A stretch of 52,396 nucleotides of DNA from Tannerella sp. (GCA_031270465.1 JAISXP010000140.1:1-52396), one strand, 5' to 3'; shown: positions 10,101-18,400, counted from the stretch's first letter. Made by a program: numbers and translations. The notes: a model not told the origin generated them from the sequence alone.

Positions 10101-10846
10101 CCCGGCTGTGGAACATCGGCCGGCGCCGCTGTACCCGCAGCTTCGTCCACGACGGCGAAGTCAAAAGCGTATGTTTCGGGCCGGACACGCGGACAGTCGT
10201 CACCCTGTCCACAGCGGCCGGTCAACGGCAGGGCGATGTGTTTCGATGGGACATCCGCGACGGAGAAAAACAAACCGTCCGCGACAGTGTATACAGCATC
10301 TGCCCCGACTATGGCGGCGCCCGGCTACTGCTGGGACGTATGGGGGGCGTGGAAATGATCGACATGCATACTTCCGCAACGCTTGCCACGTGTCGACATA
10401 AAAACAACCCACGCTATTGCGCCGCCGACGTGAAGTTTTTCCCCGACGAACGCTACGCCCTCTCTGCCGGCCCGCCCGGTTCGATTTGCTGCTGGGATAT
10501 GGTCGCCGGGAAGCATCTCCTCTCTCTTCGCCACGACGGTCATTTCCTGTCGATACATCCTGCCGGAAACTATGCCCTCGCCTGCTCGGCACACTGCTGC
10601 CTGATACGCTTTGAGCATTTCTACGAATTTCCCGGCTGGGCGGAGTGGGACGAAGGTGCACGCCCTTTCCTGGAACGTTTCCTCGCGCTTCATCCCGCCT
10701 GGACGGACGAACAGTTCGGTAAAATACTGCTCCCCGAACTGCAAAACCGCGGCTACGGATGGCTGGAAGCCGAAAGCGTGCGGATGAGGCTGGAGGAAAT
10801 GGATTCCGGCAGCGCTGTGCGACCGTTTCATCATCCCTCTTACTGA
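7187..10846 (+). CDS. Ser-Thr protein kinase with TPR and WD40-repeat regions (1219 aa)
   Basis: Kinase: GGFGRVF, LAMKQPK, LIHRDVKPGNLLM, VADFGLAK, YCSPEQL; TPR-like NNRALSYLDMGMTDEAEKCWEKALEKQPDHVDSIFN; many WD units, e.g. VNALVISRDGKYLLSGSDDGTARLWNI. Confidence 0.92.
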   Translation: MKNSDNVTLLLSGADSASELSESSYRINDIVRGLYRIVDSPVEGGFGRVFHVHHIGWNVELAMKQPKEKLFINEQQKQLFINECDVWITLGLHPHIVSCHYVREIDGIPSIFSEWMNGGSLKDWIYAKNNDNGAGAWASMNDEDKKRPGKLYDGGKKAALRRILDIAIQFARGLQYAHKQGLIHRDVKPGNLLMTADGTAKVADFGLAKARAGLESIASDAANTPSYCSPEQLSDTPLTTRTDIWSWAVSVLEMFFCGKPWLNGVAAGVSCDNYFETAYIPVPELMKNLLRRCFRFEAKERPDSFAEIEALLRDAYYTETGESYTRPEARAAADTAENLNNRALSYLDMGMTDEAEKCWEKALEKQPDHVDSIFNNTAYLWRNGRIDDVQAADTLKNLYEIHPDNDDVIWLYANLCLERCDFRTAIQLLSDRKEAFRDKKHSAFLRAVKLSGGRPERRILCDGVDCAGLLHVADSGTVVSCSEKGIERWALGYSPEGVPNDARPAGKQAWDWTQVKVFRIGSDGKHVLTLEGREDENGRPVNGKAVCLWAVDSCRCLHRFVSPRFRSGQPKDACFSTDGTHVLTVAWGDGDDDSGELKVWDAGSGKCLRTVTVGEQNVSAVSFAPDGRSFVIGNRRGAVKLFDVHTGAAVQTFLHEGTGDKASAVRTALLTPDGYVAATSAGGTFYLWDVSGGRLICRREGNFADVSIHFFPDGRHTHVVSSDCRLIEIASGRCINTSDEFIPDANILHLNREYALTAAIVDRDSLKRGLILISLPNLDSEPGVRWTLSRIVDTQELETRRRRFRQIMADARTCIQKKDMAVALKYLEKTFRISSVSRAARQKLSDDIGRYCRIRSIRSLLVQKKTVGKTGGRYAFSPEGYVISDGRLYDVFKKEYLRRFDEPFALYTFDPDNRHVYGITEGPAHSQRIKAFDVQTGKYLFSFDDTHSRTVNALVISRDGKYLLSGSDDGTARLWNIGRRRCTRSFVHDGEVKSVCFGPDTRTVVTLSTAAGQRQGDVFRWDIRDGEKQTVRDSVYSICPDYGGARLLLGRMGGVEMIDMHTSATLATCRHKNNPRYCAADVKFFPDERYALSAGPPGSICCWDMVAGKHLLSLRHDGHFLSIHPAGNYALACSAHCCLIRFEHFYEFPGWAEWDEGARPFLERFLALHPAWTDEQFGKILLPELQNRGYGWLEAESVRMRLEEMDSGSAVRPFHHPSY

Positions 10847-10947
10847 CAGTGGGGTTATTCAATGATTGTCCGGGAATCTGGCGCGATTAGTTGCCGCCTC
10901 CATCATTCGCATTCCTGTTTATCACTCCGTATCCCCGTCCGTACCCC

Positions 10948-12729
10948 CTATTTCTTCACTACTTTGACGAATGTTTCGTCGACCCGGAAGAAGTACACTC
11001 CCTGCGGATAGGCGGACAGGTCAACGCGGTTACCCACGACTTCCTGCAGCAACATTCCCTGCAGGTCGTACACTTTTATGCGGCTTTCCTTTTCCAAAAA
11101 GACGGCGCCCGACGTGGGATTCGGATAAAGCACAACAGTTGCCGAAGGCACAGCCTGAATATCGACGGCCGTTTCCCGATAAAAAGGATGCAGTTCGAGG
11201 TTGCCGTCCATCAGTCCGAAATACTGTTCGATGGGATGTCCTCCATTTTGCGATTTGACGGGTTCATCATATACCTCAAAGTAGAATGACGGAACATTGT
11301 CGCGGGCAATCCATTCGAGAAACCCGTTCAGATACTTCACGGCTTTTTGCGGTGAAGGGGTTTGGACGAAGCCGTTTTCCACGCTGTACGAACCGCCCGA
11401 ATAGGGAGTCCCCGTTTCGGTAAGCAAAACGAATTTGTAAGGAAATGCGGCCAGATGGCCGGCATACGTTCGGATGAGCGCAGCGGTCATTTCATTTTCA
11501 GGTGTCCTGTCCCACGTGCCGCAGTAGATGTTCACGCCGACGAAGTCGAGTCTGTCCAGTACGGAGTGGCTCCAGGAGACGCCGGCTATGTCCGCACTTC
11601 CGACGGGGATGACGAATCCGGCATCTTTCACTGCCTTGCGGACGGCGTCGATACACGAAGCATGTGTTGCCGGAGCAACTTCCGCCAGGCTACATTCGTT
11701 GCCGACGATGATGAGATCCGGTGCAGGCCCGGTTGCGAGGATCTGCCGCAGACCCTGTATTTGCGCGTTGTTGTCGGACGTACTGTTGGTCACGTACACG
11801 CCGATCATTGTCCGCAAACCCTGTTCCCTGGCAATTTTGTTGATGTACGGGAGGCCGTTGTCCAGTGTACCGAAGGTTTTGACCCACTTCGCAAGCCGGG
11901 CGACGGGCGCCATTCGTGCGCGCGTCGCTTCTTCGGAGAGGGGATGACCGAAAGGTTCTCCGTTGAGCGCCAGCGAGACGTTGATACCCCAGAAGGGGGT
12001 AGTGAGCGGTTCGCGTGGCAGCCATACGAAAGAGGCCGGCGCACTGAACGCGCCCGACAGGCGGGTGACAGCCTTGACGAGCAGCGACCCGTCGGAAGGC
12101 ACGGCGAAAGTGGTGCTGGCGCCGTATGTACGGGCGGAAGCGGAAGTGGCCGGGTCGCTGCCGTCCTGTGTGTACAGGATGACGCCTCCGGCCTGGCACG
12201 AGAGCTTGATGCGCCGTCCCGCATCAGCCAGTCCCGGACGGATATCCGGCACGGGTGGTTGCGGGCGGTTCGCCCAGAAATCGTTCCGGTTCACGGTGAG
12301 CGGCCGGCCGATATATTTCCCGTTCATGTAGCCGGCCTTCACGCTGCTTCCGTCGATGCCGCGAAACGTAGTACGCAATACGAGGTAAAAGCTGACATCG
12401 GCGATCGCGAAATCGCCCTCTCCACTGGTTGTGATGTTGACCGCAAAATTGCCCGATGCGTCGATGGCGTTCAGATAGTTGTCGTAGTAAGGCTTCACAT
12501 AGTCGTCGCCCCACGAAGCACGAAGCATCGCAATGACGGCGTATTGAGCGGCATTGCTTTCCGTGAGGATGTCCCATACTACCCTCCCTTCGGCGATGCC
12601 TCCTTCACCTGTCGGCGGGATGTAGTTGATGACAATTTCCGGGTCTGCTGCCCGAATTTGGTTCATGCAGGTGCAGAACAGCATTCCGGCTGCAAGGTAT
12701 GCAAGTTTTTGAAAAAATGAATGTTTCAT
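10948..12729 (-). CDS. Secreted GH17-like glycoside hydrolase with chitobiase-type C-terminal-like region and T9SS C-terminal sorting domain
   Basis: 593 aa; catalytic-like region GLRTMIGVYVTNST...DLIIVGNECSLAEV...FVGVNIYCGTW...LLTETGTPYSG; GGVILYTQDGSDPATSASARTYGA; C-terminus VVLYPNPTSGAVFLEKESRIKVYDLQGMLLQEVVGNRVDLSAYPQGVYFFRV. Confidence 0.75.
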   Translation of the reverse strand: MKHSFFQKLAYLAAGMLFCTCMNQIRAADPEIVINYIPPTGEGGIAEGRVVWDILTESNAAQYAVIAMLRASWGDDYVKPYYDNYLNAIDASGNFAVNITTSGEGDFAIADVSFYLVLRTTFRGIDGSSVKAGYMNGKYIGRPLTVNRNDFWANRPQPPVPDIRPGLADAGRRIKLSCQAGGVILYTQDGSDPATSASARTYGASTTFAVPSDGSLLVKAVTRLSGAFSAPASFVWLPREPLTTPFWGINVSLALNGEPFGHPLSEEATRARMAPVARLAKWVKTFGTLDNGLPYINKIAREQGLRTMIGVYVTNSTSDNNAQIQGLRQILATGPAPDLIIVGNECSLAEVAPATHASCIDAVRKAVKDAGFVIPVGSADIAGVSWSHSVLDRLDFVGVNIYCGTWDRTPENEMTAALIRTYAGHLAAFPYKFVLLTETGTPYSGGSYSVENGFVQTPSPQKAVKYLNGFLEWIARDNVPSFYFEVYDEPVKSQNGGHPIEQYFGLMDGNLELHPFYRETAVDIQAVPSATVVLYPNPTSGAVFLEKESRIKVYDLQGMLLQEVVGNRVDLSAYPQGVYFFRVDETFVKVVKK

Positions 12730-12822
12730 GATGATTGTATTGAGGGTATTTGACTGCGTCGATTTTCAATTCAAATTGTCGTTTATGACCCGTGTCCGTT
12801 CCTTCACATTGATTTTCATTAT

Positions 12823-13362
12823 TCATTCCGTTTTTTTTGACTCCTGCAGTTCCTGCATGGCGCTGCCGACGTCCCGGATGCGATTCGTCCATTGGTCGAA
12901 CGCCCAGTCGGCGGCGGTCATTCCTGCGAAAGGAGGCCCCGGCAGCGGGTCGAACTCATATTTGGTAAATGTTTGTCCCGTGCTCACTGTCACGGCGGTT
13001 TTGACGGCGGCAGGCGGAAAGAAACCCTCCTCGGCGCAAAGATTCATGAGTTCCGTCATCTCCCGCATCAATATTTTCGCGACCGCTTCCAGTTGCTCCC
13101 TTCTGGGAGGTGCGAACCATATATCCGGCGCAACCAGTTCGCCGCGCTTTACCCCGATAATGTAAACTTCCGGATTGATCTGCGGTGTACCTAATGACTG
13201 CAGATACTCCATCGACCGGGGTAGCGTCCGGACTGCTCCGAAGAAACAGACTTCGTCAGCGTCAACAAGAGCGCTACGCCCTTCGTCCGGCAAGACAATG
13301 CGGCGAATCCTTGATGCGATGTCCGCCTCCCACACGTTTAGCCAATCACCTAATTTTCCCAT
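12823..13362 (-). CDS. Hypothetical protein, 179 aa
   Basis: Complete ORF in a co-directional array, no recognised family. Confidence 0.6.
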   Translation of the reverse strand: MGKLGDWLNVWEADIASRIRRIVLPDEGRSALVDADEVCFFGAVRTLPRSMEYLQSLGTPQINPEVYIIGVKRGELVAPDIWFAPPRREQLEAVAKILMREMTELMNLCAEEGFFPPAAVKTAVTVSTGQTFTKYEFDPLPGPPFAGMTAADWAFDQWTNRIRDVGSAMQELQESKKTE

Positions 13363-13414
13363 GATTTCCTCCTTTTCTTACAGTAATACAAAATTATTTT
13401 ACAGGCCTGTACAA

Positions 13415-14191
13415 TCAGTTTTCACTTTTCGACTCACTCCCGTTCCCGGATTCCAAAGTTTCTTCATTTTGCTTTTTCGCCCTGATTCGTCCGAGGTGTT
13501 GCGCATACAGGTCGTTGTAATGCTTTATCAGCCCGTTCAGTTCGGTTACAAACGGAGCATAAGCCGTTTCGCCTTCCATCACGATCAGGGCATTGATTAC
13601 AAGGACGATTTTTTTGTATGCTTCGTCTGTTTCGCGACGGACGTCTTTAAACCGGAACGGAGGTTTTGCCGCCTGCTGTTCGTTATACGCTTTTGTCAGC
13701 CGGTCGAACGCGTCGTTGCGTTTATGCAGTTCCGCCACCCACGTCGCCAGTCCTGCAACCTGTACATCGGCGCCGTACTTACCCTCAAATTCCTGCAGCA
13801 GATTGGCGATGGCAACCGTTTCGGCGTCTAAAGGCAACCTTGTCAATGACTTGGGAGTGTTGTAGGCGTCCAGAACGATTTTCAATCTTTTCGCCGCCTC
13901 GCTCACTGTCGTGTCGAAATGACGGAGAGCGGTTCTCACTCCTTCGCTGATGCCTGTGAAAACAACATCGCGGGCTTGATCCGCATCCTCTTTGGCTTCC
14001 GAGAGATCGCTCTTGCGGATGATCTTGTAGCACAGGTCTTCCTTTTCGACGCTCGCTCGAAAAACTTCATATTGCGGAACGATTTTCAACGTCTTGGGAT
14101 CGAATTTTTCCATCAATCCTTTTGCTTCACCGGCAAATTGCAGGTGTAAAGCCTGAGTCAAATGATGACTGTAAATACTTTCTATTTTCAT
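13415..14191 (-). CDS. DUF6261-type family protein
   Basis: 258 aa; MKIESIYSHHLTQALHLQFAGEAKGLMEKF... pattern of this Bacteroidetes family. Confidence 0.65.
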   Translation of the reverse strand: MKIESIYSHHLTQALHLQFAGEAKGLMEKFDPKTLKIVPQYEVFRASVEKEDLCYKIIRKSDLSEAKEDADQARDVVFTGISEGVRTALRHFDTTVSEAAKRLKIVLDAYNTPKSLTRLPLDAETVAIANLLQEFEGKYGADVQVAGLATWVAELHKRNDAFDRLTKAYNEQQAAKPPFRFKDVRRETDEAYKKIVLVINALIVMEGETAYAPFVTELNGLIKHYNDLYAQHLGRIRAKKQNEETLESGNGSESKSEN

Positions 14192-14260
14192 GACATATAA
14201 ATTTTATTTGTGAAACCGTATCGTGGATATAAACATGTATGACCGTGAAAAAGTTTTTTT

Positions 14261-14351
14261 GACGGTCGCGAAAGCTGCGGCCGACCGGAACAATTTGTGA
14301 CGGTCTGCCCCGAGGGTTGCGGCCGACTGGAACATTTTGTGACGGTCTGCC
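14261..14351. repeat. Imperfect tandem repeat (38/42-bp units)
   Basis: gacggtc..gcggccgaccggaacaatttgt / gacggtctgccccgagggttgcggccgactggaacattttgt / gacggtctgcc. Confidence 0.8.
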
Positions 14352-14731
14352 TCAAAAACGAAACAGCAACCGGCGCAGGCATTGCCGGCAAACCATAACC
14401 GCAAGGGAAAACCAGCCGAACATATAAATGACAATTCGAAAAAATTTTGACATATACGCGGGGAAACGATGCAGTTACCCGGTTCCCCTCCTGCAATAAC
14501 CGCATCAAACCAGGCGATTTCCCGGTTCAACCTGCATTTATTTAAGAAAAATGATCGCATATACAATATTTTAATTCTTACACAAACTGCATTAACGGGA
14601 GCAAAGATATTGAAACTTTTTCGAACAACAGTTTTTTTTCGAGATTAATTCTTTTTTTGGAGAGATAAAAAATAAATAACACAGAATAACGGAAAAGCCC
14701 CGTCAGTGACGACATGTCGGCAGCAAACTTT

Positions 14732-14763
14732 ATTTCACCACGGAGGCACGGAGGACACGGAGC
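14732..14763. repeat. Dispersed CACGGAG-rich repeat, copy A
   Basis: tttcaccacggaggcacggaggacacggagcg; related to copy at 42379-42405. Confidence 0.6.
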
Positions 14764-14792
14764 GACCGCATGGAAACATCTTCAATATTTTG

Positions 14793-14853
14793 GTGCGGTT
14801 GCCCTGACCGCACTCAGAGGTTATACCTCGTGAGTGCGCGGGGGCTTCTTTTT
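14793..14853. other. Structured intergenic element with nested/competing hairpins
   Basis: GTGCGGT/ACCGCAC (14793-14799/14807-14813); CGCACTC/GAGTGCG (14809-14815/14832-14838) enclosing GAGGT/ACCTC (14817-14821/14825-14829), then cttcttttt. Confidence 0.55.
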
Positions 14854-14858
14854 ATGCC

Positions 14859-14900
14859 GCCGGGGCGTCGTGCGGGCGCCGGGTGCCGGGGCGTCGTGCG
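14859..14900. repeat. 16-bp direct repeat (gccggggcgtcgtgcg), two copies 26 bp apart
   Basis: Exact copies at 14859-14874 and 14885-14900. Confidence 0.85.
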
Positions 14901-14903
14901 CCG

Positions 14904-15197
14904 TCAGATGGTCTTCTCGATGTTCCACATGAAGGCGCGCAGACCGAGTCGGTCGGTTTGCAGGTCAATCTTGTGCAGGGCGTCGAGGAGAAGGTCGGCC
15001 GTACGGTCTTCGACCACGGTGATGATGGCCGAACACATCGCCGGCCATGCGTGCGAGCCGTAGTGCGGCTCGCCCGTTTTAGACCCGCGTCCCTGCACGT
15101 GCTCGAAGAAAGTGTATCCGCGACAGTTCAAATGGTCGAGGGTGGCGATAATGCGTTCGTAAAACGCCTGGTCGAAGGTGATTAATACGGATTTCAT
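14904..15197 (-). CDS. PG0541-type transporter-associated protein
   Basis: 97 aa; MKSVLITFDQAFYERIIATLDHLNCRGYTFFEHVQGRG..., directly downstream of the RND pump. Confidence 0.75.
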   Translation of the reverse strand: MKSVLITFDQAFYERIIATLDHLNCRGYTFFEHVQGRGSKTGEPHYGSHAWPAMCSAIITVVEDRTADLLLDALHKIDLQTDRLGLRAFMWNIEKTI

Positions 15198-15208
15198 TAT
15201 GTTTCGTT

Positions 15209-18200
15209 TTATTTTTTATTCTTGATGATATACTGTTTGTGCGAGTCAAAGTGGGCTTGCATTTCGCGCTGTTTGCGAATCTTGCGGCGGTTAAGGCGGA
15301 TGCCGAATCCTGCAAATACGCAATAAAGCACGGGGATGAGTATCAGCGTCAGAATGGTCGAAATGCTCAATCCTCCGATGACGGAAATGCCCAGCGGTCG
15401 CCACATTTCCGCGCCCTGTCCGGAGCCGACGGCCATCGGAATCATTCCCAGAATGGTGGTCAGCGTCGTCATAAGGACGGGACGCAGACGGCTGCGTCCG
15501 GCAACGACTACGGCATTGAGTGTGCTCAGACCTCTTTCGCGGCAAAGCGAGATGTAGTCTATCAGCACGATACCGTTTTTCACCACGATGCCGACCAGCA
15601 TGATGGCACCCAGAAGGCTCATCACGTTGAGCGACGTATGCGTGGCGAACAGCAGCAGAAGGATGCCGCTGAATGCAAACGGCAGCGAAAACATGATGAT
15701 GAAGGGGTACGAGAGCGATTCGAACTGCGCCGCCATGACGATAAAGACCAGAATGATGATCAGCACGCCCAGAGTGAACAGGTCGCGAAACGAATCCATC
15801 TGGTCTTCGTAGGATCCGGCAATCTGGATGGTCACATCGCCCGGCTTGTCGATGGTGTCGATGATTTTTTGGCCTTCATTTACGACGGTGCTCAGTGCGC
15901 CGGCGGACACGATGGCCGACACGGTCACGATGCGTTGCCGGTCTTTGCGTTCGATGGTGGGCGGAGCGAAACGCTCGACTACGACGCCGAGGTCTTTTAC
16001 CCTCATCGCCTGCCCGCGACTGTTGTATATCAGGATATTTTCCAGATTGTCCAGCTCGGTGCGAAATTCGGGCGCGTATCGGACGACGATGTCGTACTCG
16101 CTGCCGTCTTCGCGGTACTGCGAGGCGATGGCGCCGTTGAAGCGGTTGCGGACAAACGTTCCCGCCGTAGAGAGATTGACGCCGTGCATGGCCAGTTTTT
16201 CCCTGTCGAAGTCAATCTGATATTCGGGCTGGTAGTCGCCGCGGCTGATGATGACTTCCGAGACGCCCTTCATCGTGAGCAGTTTCGTTCTGAACTCTGT
16301 GGCGATGCGGTCTGTCACCTCCATGTCATAGCCGTAGATCTCGAAGTCGGCCATGTTTTCTCCACCCATGCCACCCATGCCTCCGCCGGCAATGACCTGC
16401 GTTTCTTTAAATTCGGGATATCCCCGCAGGTCTTCGCGCATCAGGTCGCAGATTTCCGAGAGCGAGCGGATACGGTCTCCCGGATCGCAGAGCGAGATGT
16501 TGAACGAGATGATATGCGCACCGTTGTCGCTCATGGACGCGAATGTATTGTCGTCGCCGGCCTGCCCCACGGTATAGTTGCAAATGGTCATCTCGTCGCG
16601 GTATTTCTCCTGCCATTCGCGCGTGATTTTCGAAGCAAGTTCCTGAGCAATCTCCTTGCGTGTACCGATAGGCAACTTGATCGTGGCGGCGATGCGGGCA
16701 TTGTCCTGCATCGGGAAAAATTCGGACGTGATGCCGTTCAGGCAAAACAGGCTGGAGATGAAGAGCAGCAGGCATCCGATGATGACCACAGTCCTGTGAC
16801 GGACAGCCCACTTCAGCATACGGGCATACCCGTTGTCGACCCCGTCCAGTCCGTGTTCGACCGGTTTGTAAAAGAAACGGAACGCTTTGGTCTGTTTTTT
16901 CTGAAGCTTCAGGAAGAGCGAGCAAAGCATGGGCGTCAACGTCAGGGAGCATACGAGCGAGATAAACATGATCACGCACATCATCCAGCCCAGTTCCTTG
17001 AACAGGACGCCGGTCATTCCGGTAATCATCGTCAGGGGGAAGAAGACGGCAATCATCGTGAGCGTCGAAGCAATAACCGACAGGGCGACCTCGTTGGTGC
17101 CGTGTACGGCCGCCTGCCTGGGTTCCGAACCCCGTTCGATATGCGTCGTGACGTTCTCGAGCACCACAATGGCGTCGTCCACCACCATGCCGATGGCAAT
17201 CGAGAGCGACGAGAGCGAGATGATATTCAGCGACGAGCCGGTGATGGCCAGATAGATGAAGGAGGCAATCAGCGACAGTGGAATCGTGATGGCGATAATC
17301 AGTGTCGCCCGCCATCGTCCGAGGAAGAAGAAGACGACGAGTACCACAAAGAGCAGTGCATAGAGAATGGTTTCCGTCAGGCTGTCGATGGTGTTGTGGA
17401 TATTGTCGGACGTATCGACGATGATACCCAGTTTGACGTCGCTCGGCAGGTTTTTCTGCAAATCGGGGAGCATGTTCCGCACGGAGGTCGCAATCTCCAC
17501 CGAGTTGGCGCCGGACTGTTTCTGTACGATAATCATGGCGCCCTGCACGTTGTTGTTGTAAACCTCCTGCGCGCGTTCTTCGAGCGTATCCACGATTCGG
17601 GCGACGTCGTGCAGGTAAATATTGGCGCCATTGTAGGAACCGACCACGATTTCGGCCATCTGGCGGGCGTCCCGGAACTCACCTTCGATGCGCAGCGGAT
17701 AAGTCTCGTGTCCGATATCGAAGTGTCCGCCCGGGATGTTTCTGTTTTCGGCTCCGATGACGGCGCTGATGGATTCGACCGTCAGATTGTAGGCTTCCAG
17801 CTTGTTGGGGTCGCAGTACACCTGTATCTCGCGTTGCGGAGCGCCTGCGATGGAGACCGTACCGACGCCCGGCACGCGCCCCAGGGGATTGGCGACGAAG
17901 TCGTCCAGAATCTTGTACAGCGCAGGCCGGCTTTCTTCGGCCTGTACGGACAGCAGCAGAATGGGAATCATGTCTGTGCTGAACTTGAAGATAATGGGGT
18001 TTTCGACGTCGTCGGGCAACATGGAGGCTACCATGTCGAGCTTGTCTCTCACGTCGTTTGTCAGTACGTCGATATCGTATCCGAATTCAAATTCCAGCGT
18101 GAGCAGGGACAGGTTTTCCGAAGATCTGGAGGTCAGATGCTTCAGGTTGCTGACCGAGTTCAGCGTGTTTTCGAGCGGGCGCGTCACGTTATTCTCGATG

Positions 18201-18373
18201 TCGGAAGCGCTTGCTCCCGGATAATATGTAAGCACCATGATCGTATTGGTTTCAATATCGGGGAGCAAGTCGATAGGCAACCTGCTCAGCGAAAAGAGGC
18301 CGAATATCACCACTGCGATGAAGCAGAGCGATGTCATAATCGGTTTTTTAACCGCGCTTTCGTATAAACTCAT
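15209..18373 (-). CDS. RND efflux transporter, AcrB/hydrophobe-type permease
   Basis: 1054 aa; RLPIDLLPDIE, TYYPGASASDIENNVTRPLE, multiple TM blocks, LSIAIGMVVDDAIVVLENV. Confidence 0.95.
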   Translation of the reverse strand: MSLYESAVKKPIMTSLCFIAVVIFGLFSLSRLPIDLLPDIETNTIMVLTYYPGASASDIENNVTRPLENTLNSVSNLKHLTSRSSENLSLLTLEFEFGYDIDVLTNDVRDKLDMVASMLPDDVENPIIFKFSTDMIPILLLSVQAEESRPALYKILDDFVANPLGRVPGVGTVSIAGAPQREIQVYCDPNKLEAYNLTVESISAVIGAENRNIPGGHFDIGHETYPLRIEGEFRDARQMAEIVVGSYNGANIYLHDVARIVDTLEERAQEVYNNNVQGAMIIVQKQSGANSVEIATSVRNMLPDLQKNLPSDVKLGIIVDTSDNIHNTIDSLTETILYALLFVVLVVFFFLGRWRATLIIAITIPLSLIASFIYLAITGSSLNIISLSSLSIAIGMVVDDAIVVLENVTTHIERGSEPRQAAVHGTNEVALSVIASTLTMIAVFFPLTMITGMTGVLFKELGWMMCVIMFISLVCSLTLTPMLCSLFLKLQKKQTKAFRFFYKPVEHGLDGVDNGYARMLKWAVRHRTVVIIGCLLLFISSLFCLNGITSEFFPMQDNARIAATIKLPIGTRKEIAQELASKITREWQEKYRDEMTICNYTVGQAGDDNTFASMSDNGAHIISFNISLCDPGDRIRSLSEICDLMREDLRGYPEFKETQVIAGGGMGGMGGENMADFEIYGYDMEVTDRIATEFRTKLLTMKGVSEVIISRGDYQPEYQIDFDREKLAMHGVNLSTAGTFVRNRFNGAIASQYREDGSEYDIVVRYAPEFRTELDNLENILIYNSRGQAMRVKDLGVVVERFAPPTIERKDRQRIVTVSAIVSAGALSTVVNEGQKIIDTIDKPGDVTIQIAGSYEDQMDSFRDLFTLGVLIIILVFIVMAAQFESLSYPFIIMFSLPFAFSGILLLLFATHTSLNVMSLLGAIMLVGIVVKNGIVLIDYISLCRERGLSTLNAVVVAGRSRLRPVLMTTLTTILGMIPMAVGSGQGAEMWRPLGISVIGGLSISTILTLILIPVLYCVFAGFGIRLNRRKIRKQREMQAHFDSHKQYIIKNKK

Positions 18374-18400
18374 GATTGTTAATTTGCTGTGACTACAGGA

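Noticed and set aside
8225-10273. 682-aa ORF on - strand inside the WD40 kinase
   Set aside because: Antisense shadow; + strand encodes recognisable kinase/TPR/WD40 motifs.
3172-10846. Type VI secretion regulatory locus (PpkA/PppA/Fha)
   Set aside because: Kinase, phosphatase and FHA are present but no T6SS structural genes occur in the window.
14261-14351. CRISPR array
   Set aside because: Only two full units, no uniform repeat/spacer alternation and no cas genes.
14188-14566. 106- and 120-aa minus-strand ORFs over the tandem repeat
   Set aside because: Arg/Ser-rich, repeat-derived translations overlapping in two frames; no sign of selection for coding.
15239-18367. 1042-aa ORF on + strand antisense to the RND pump
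   Set aside because: His/Arg/Asp-rich translation typical of an antisense frame of a GC-rich gene; the opposite frame is a clear AcrB-type transporter.
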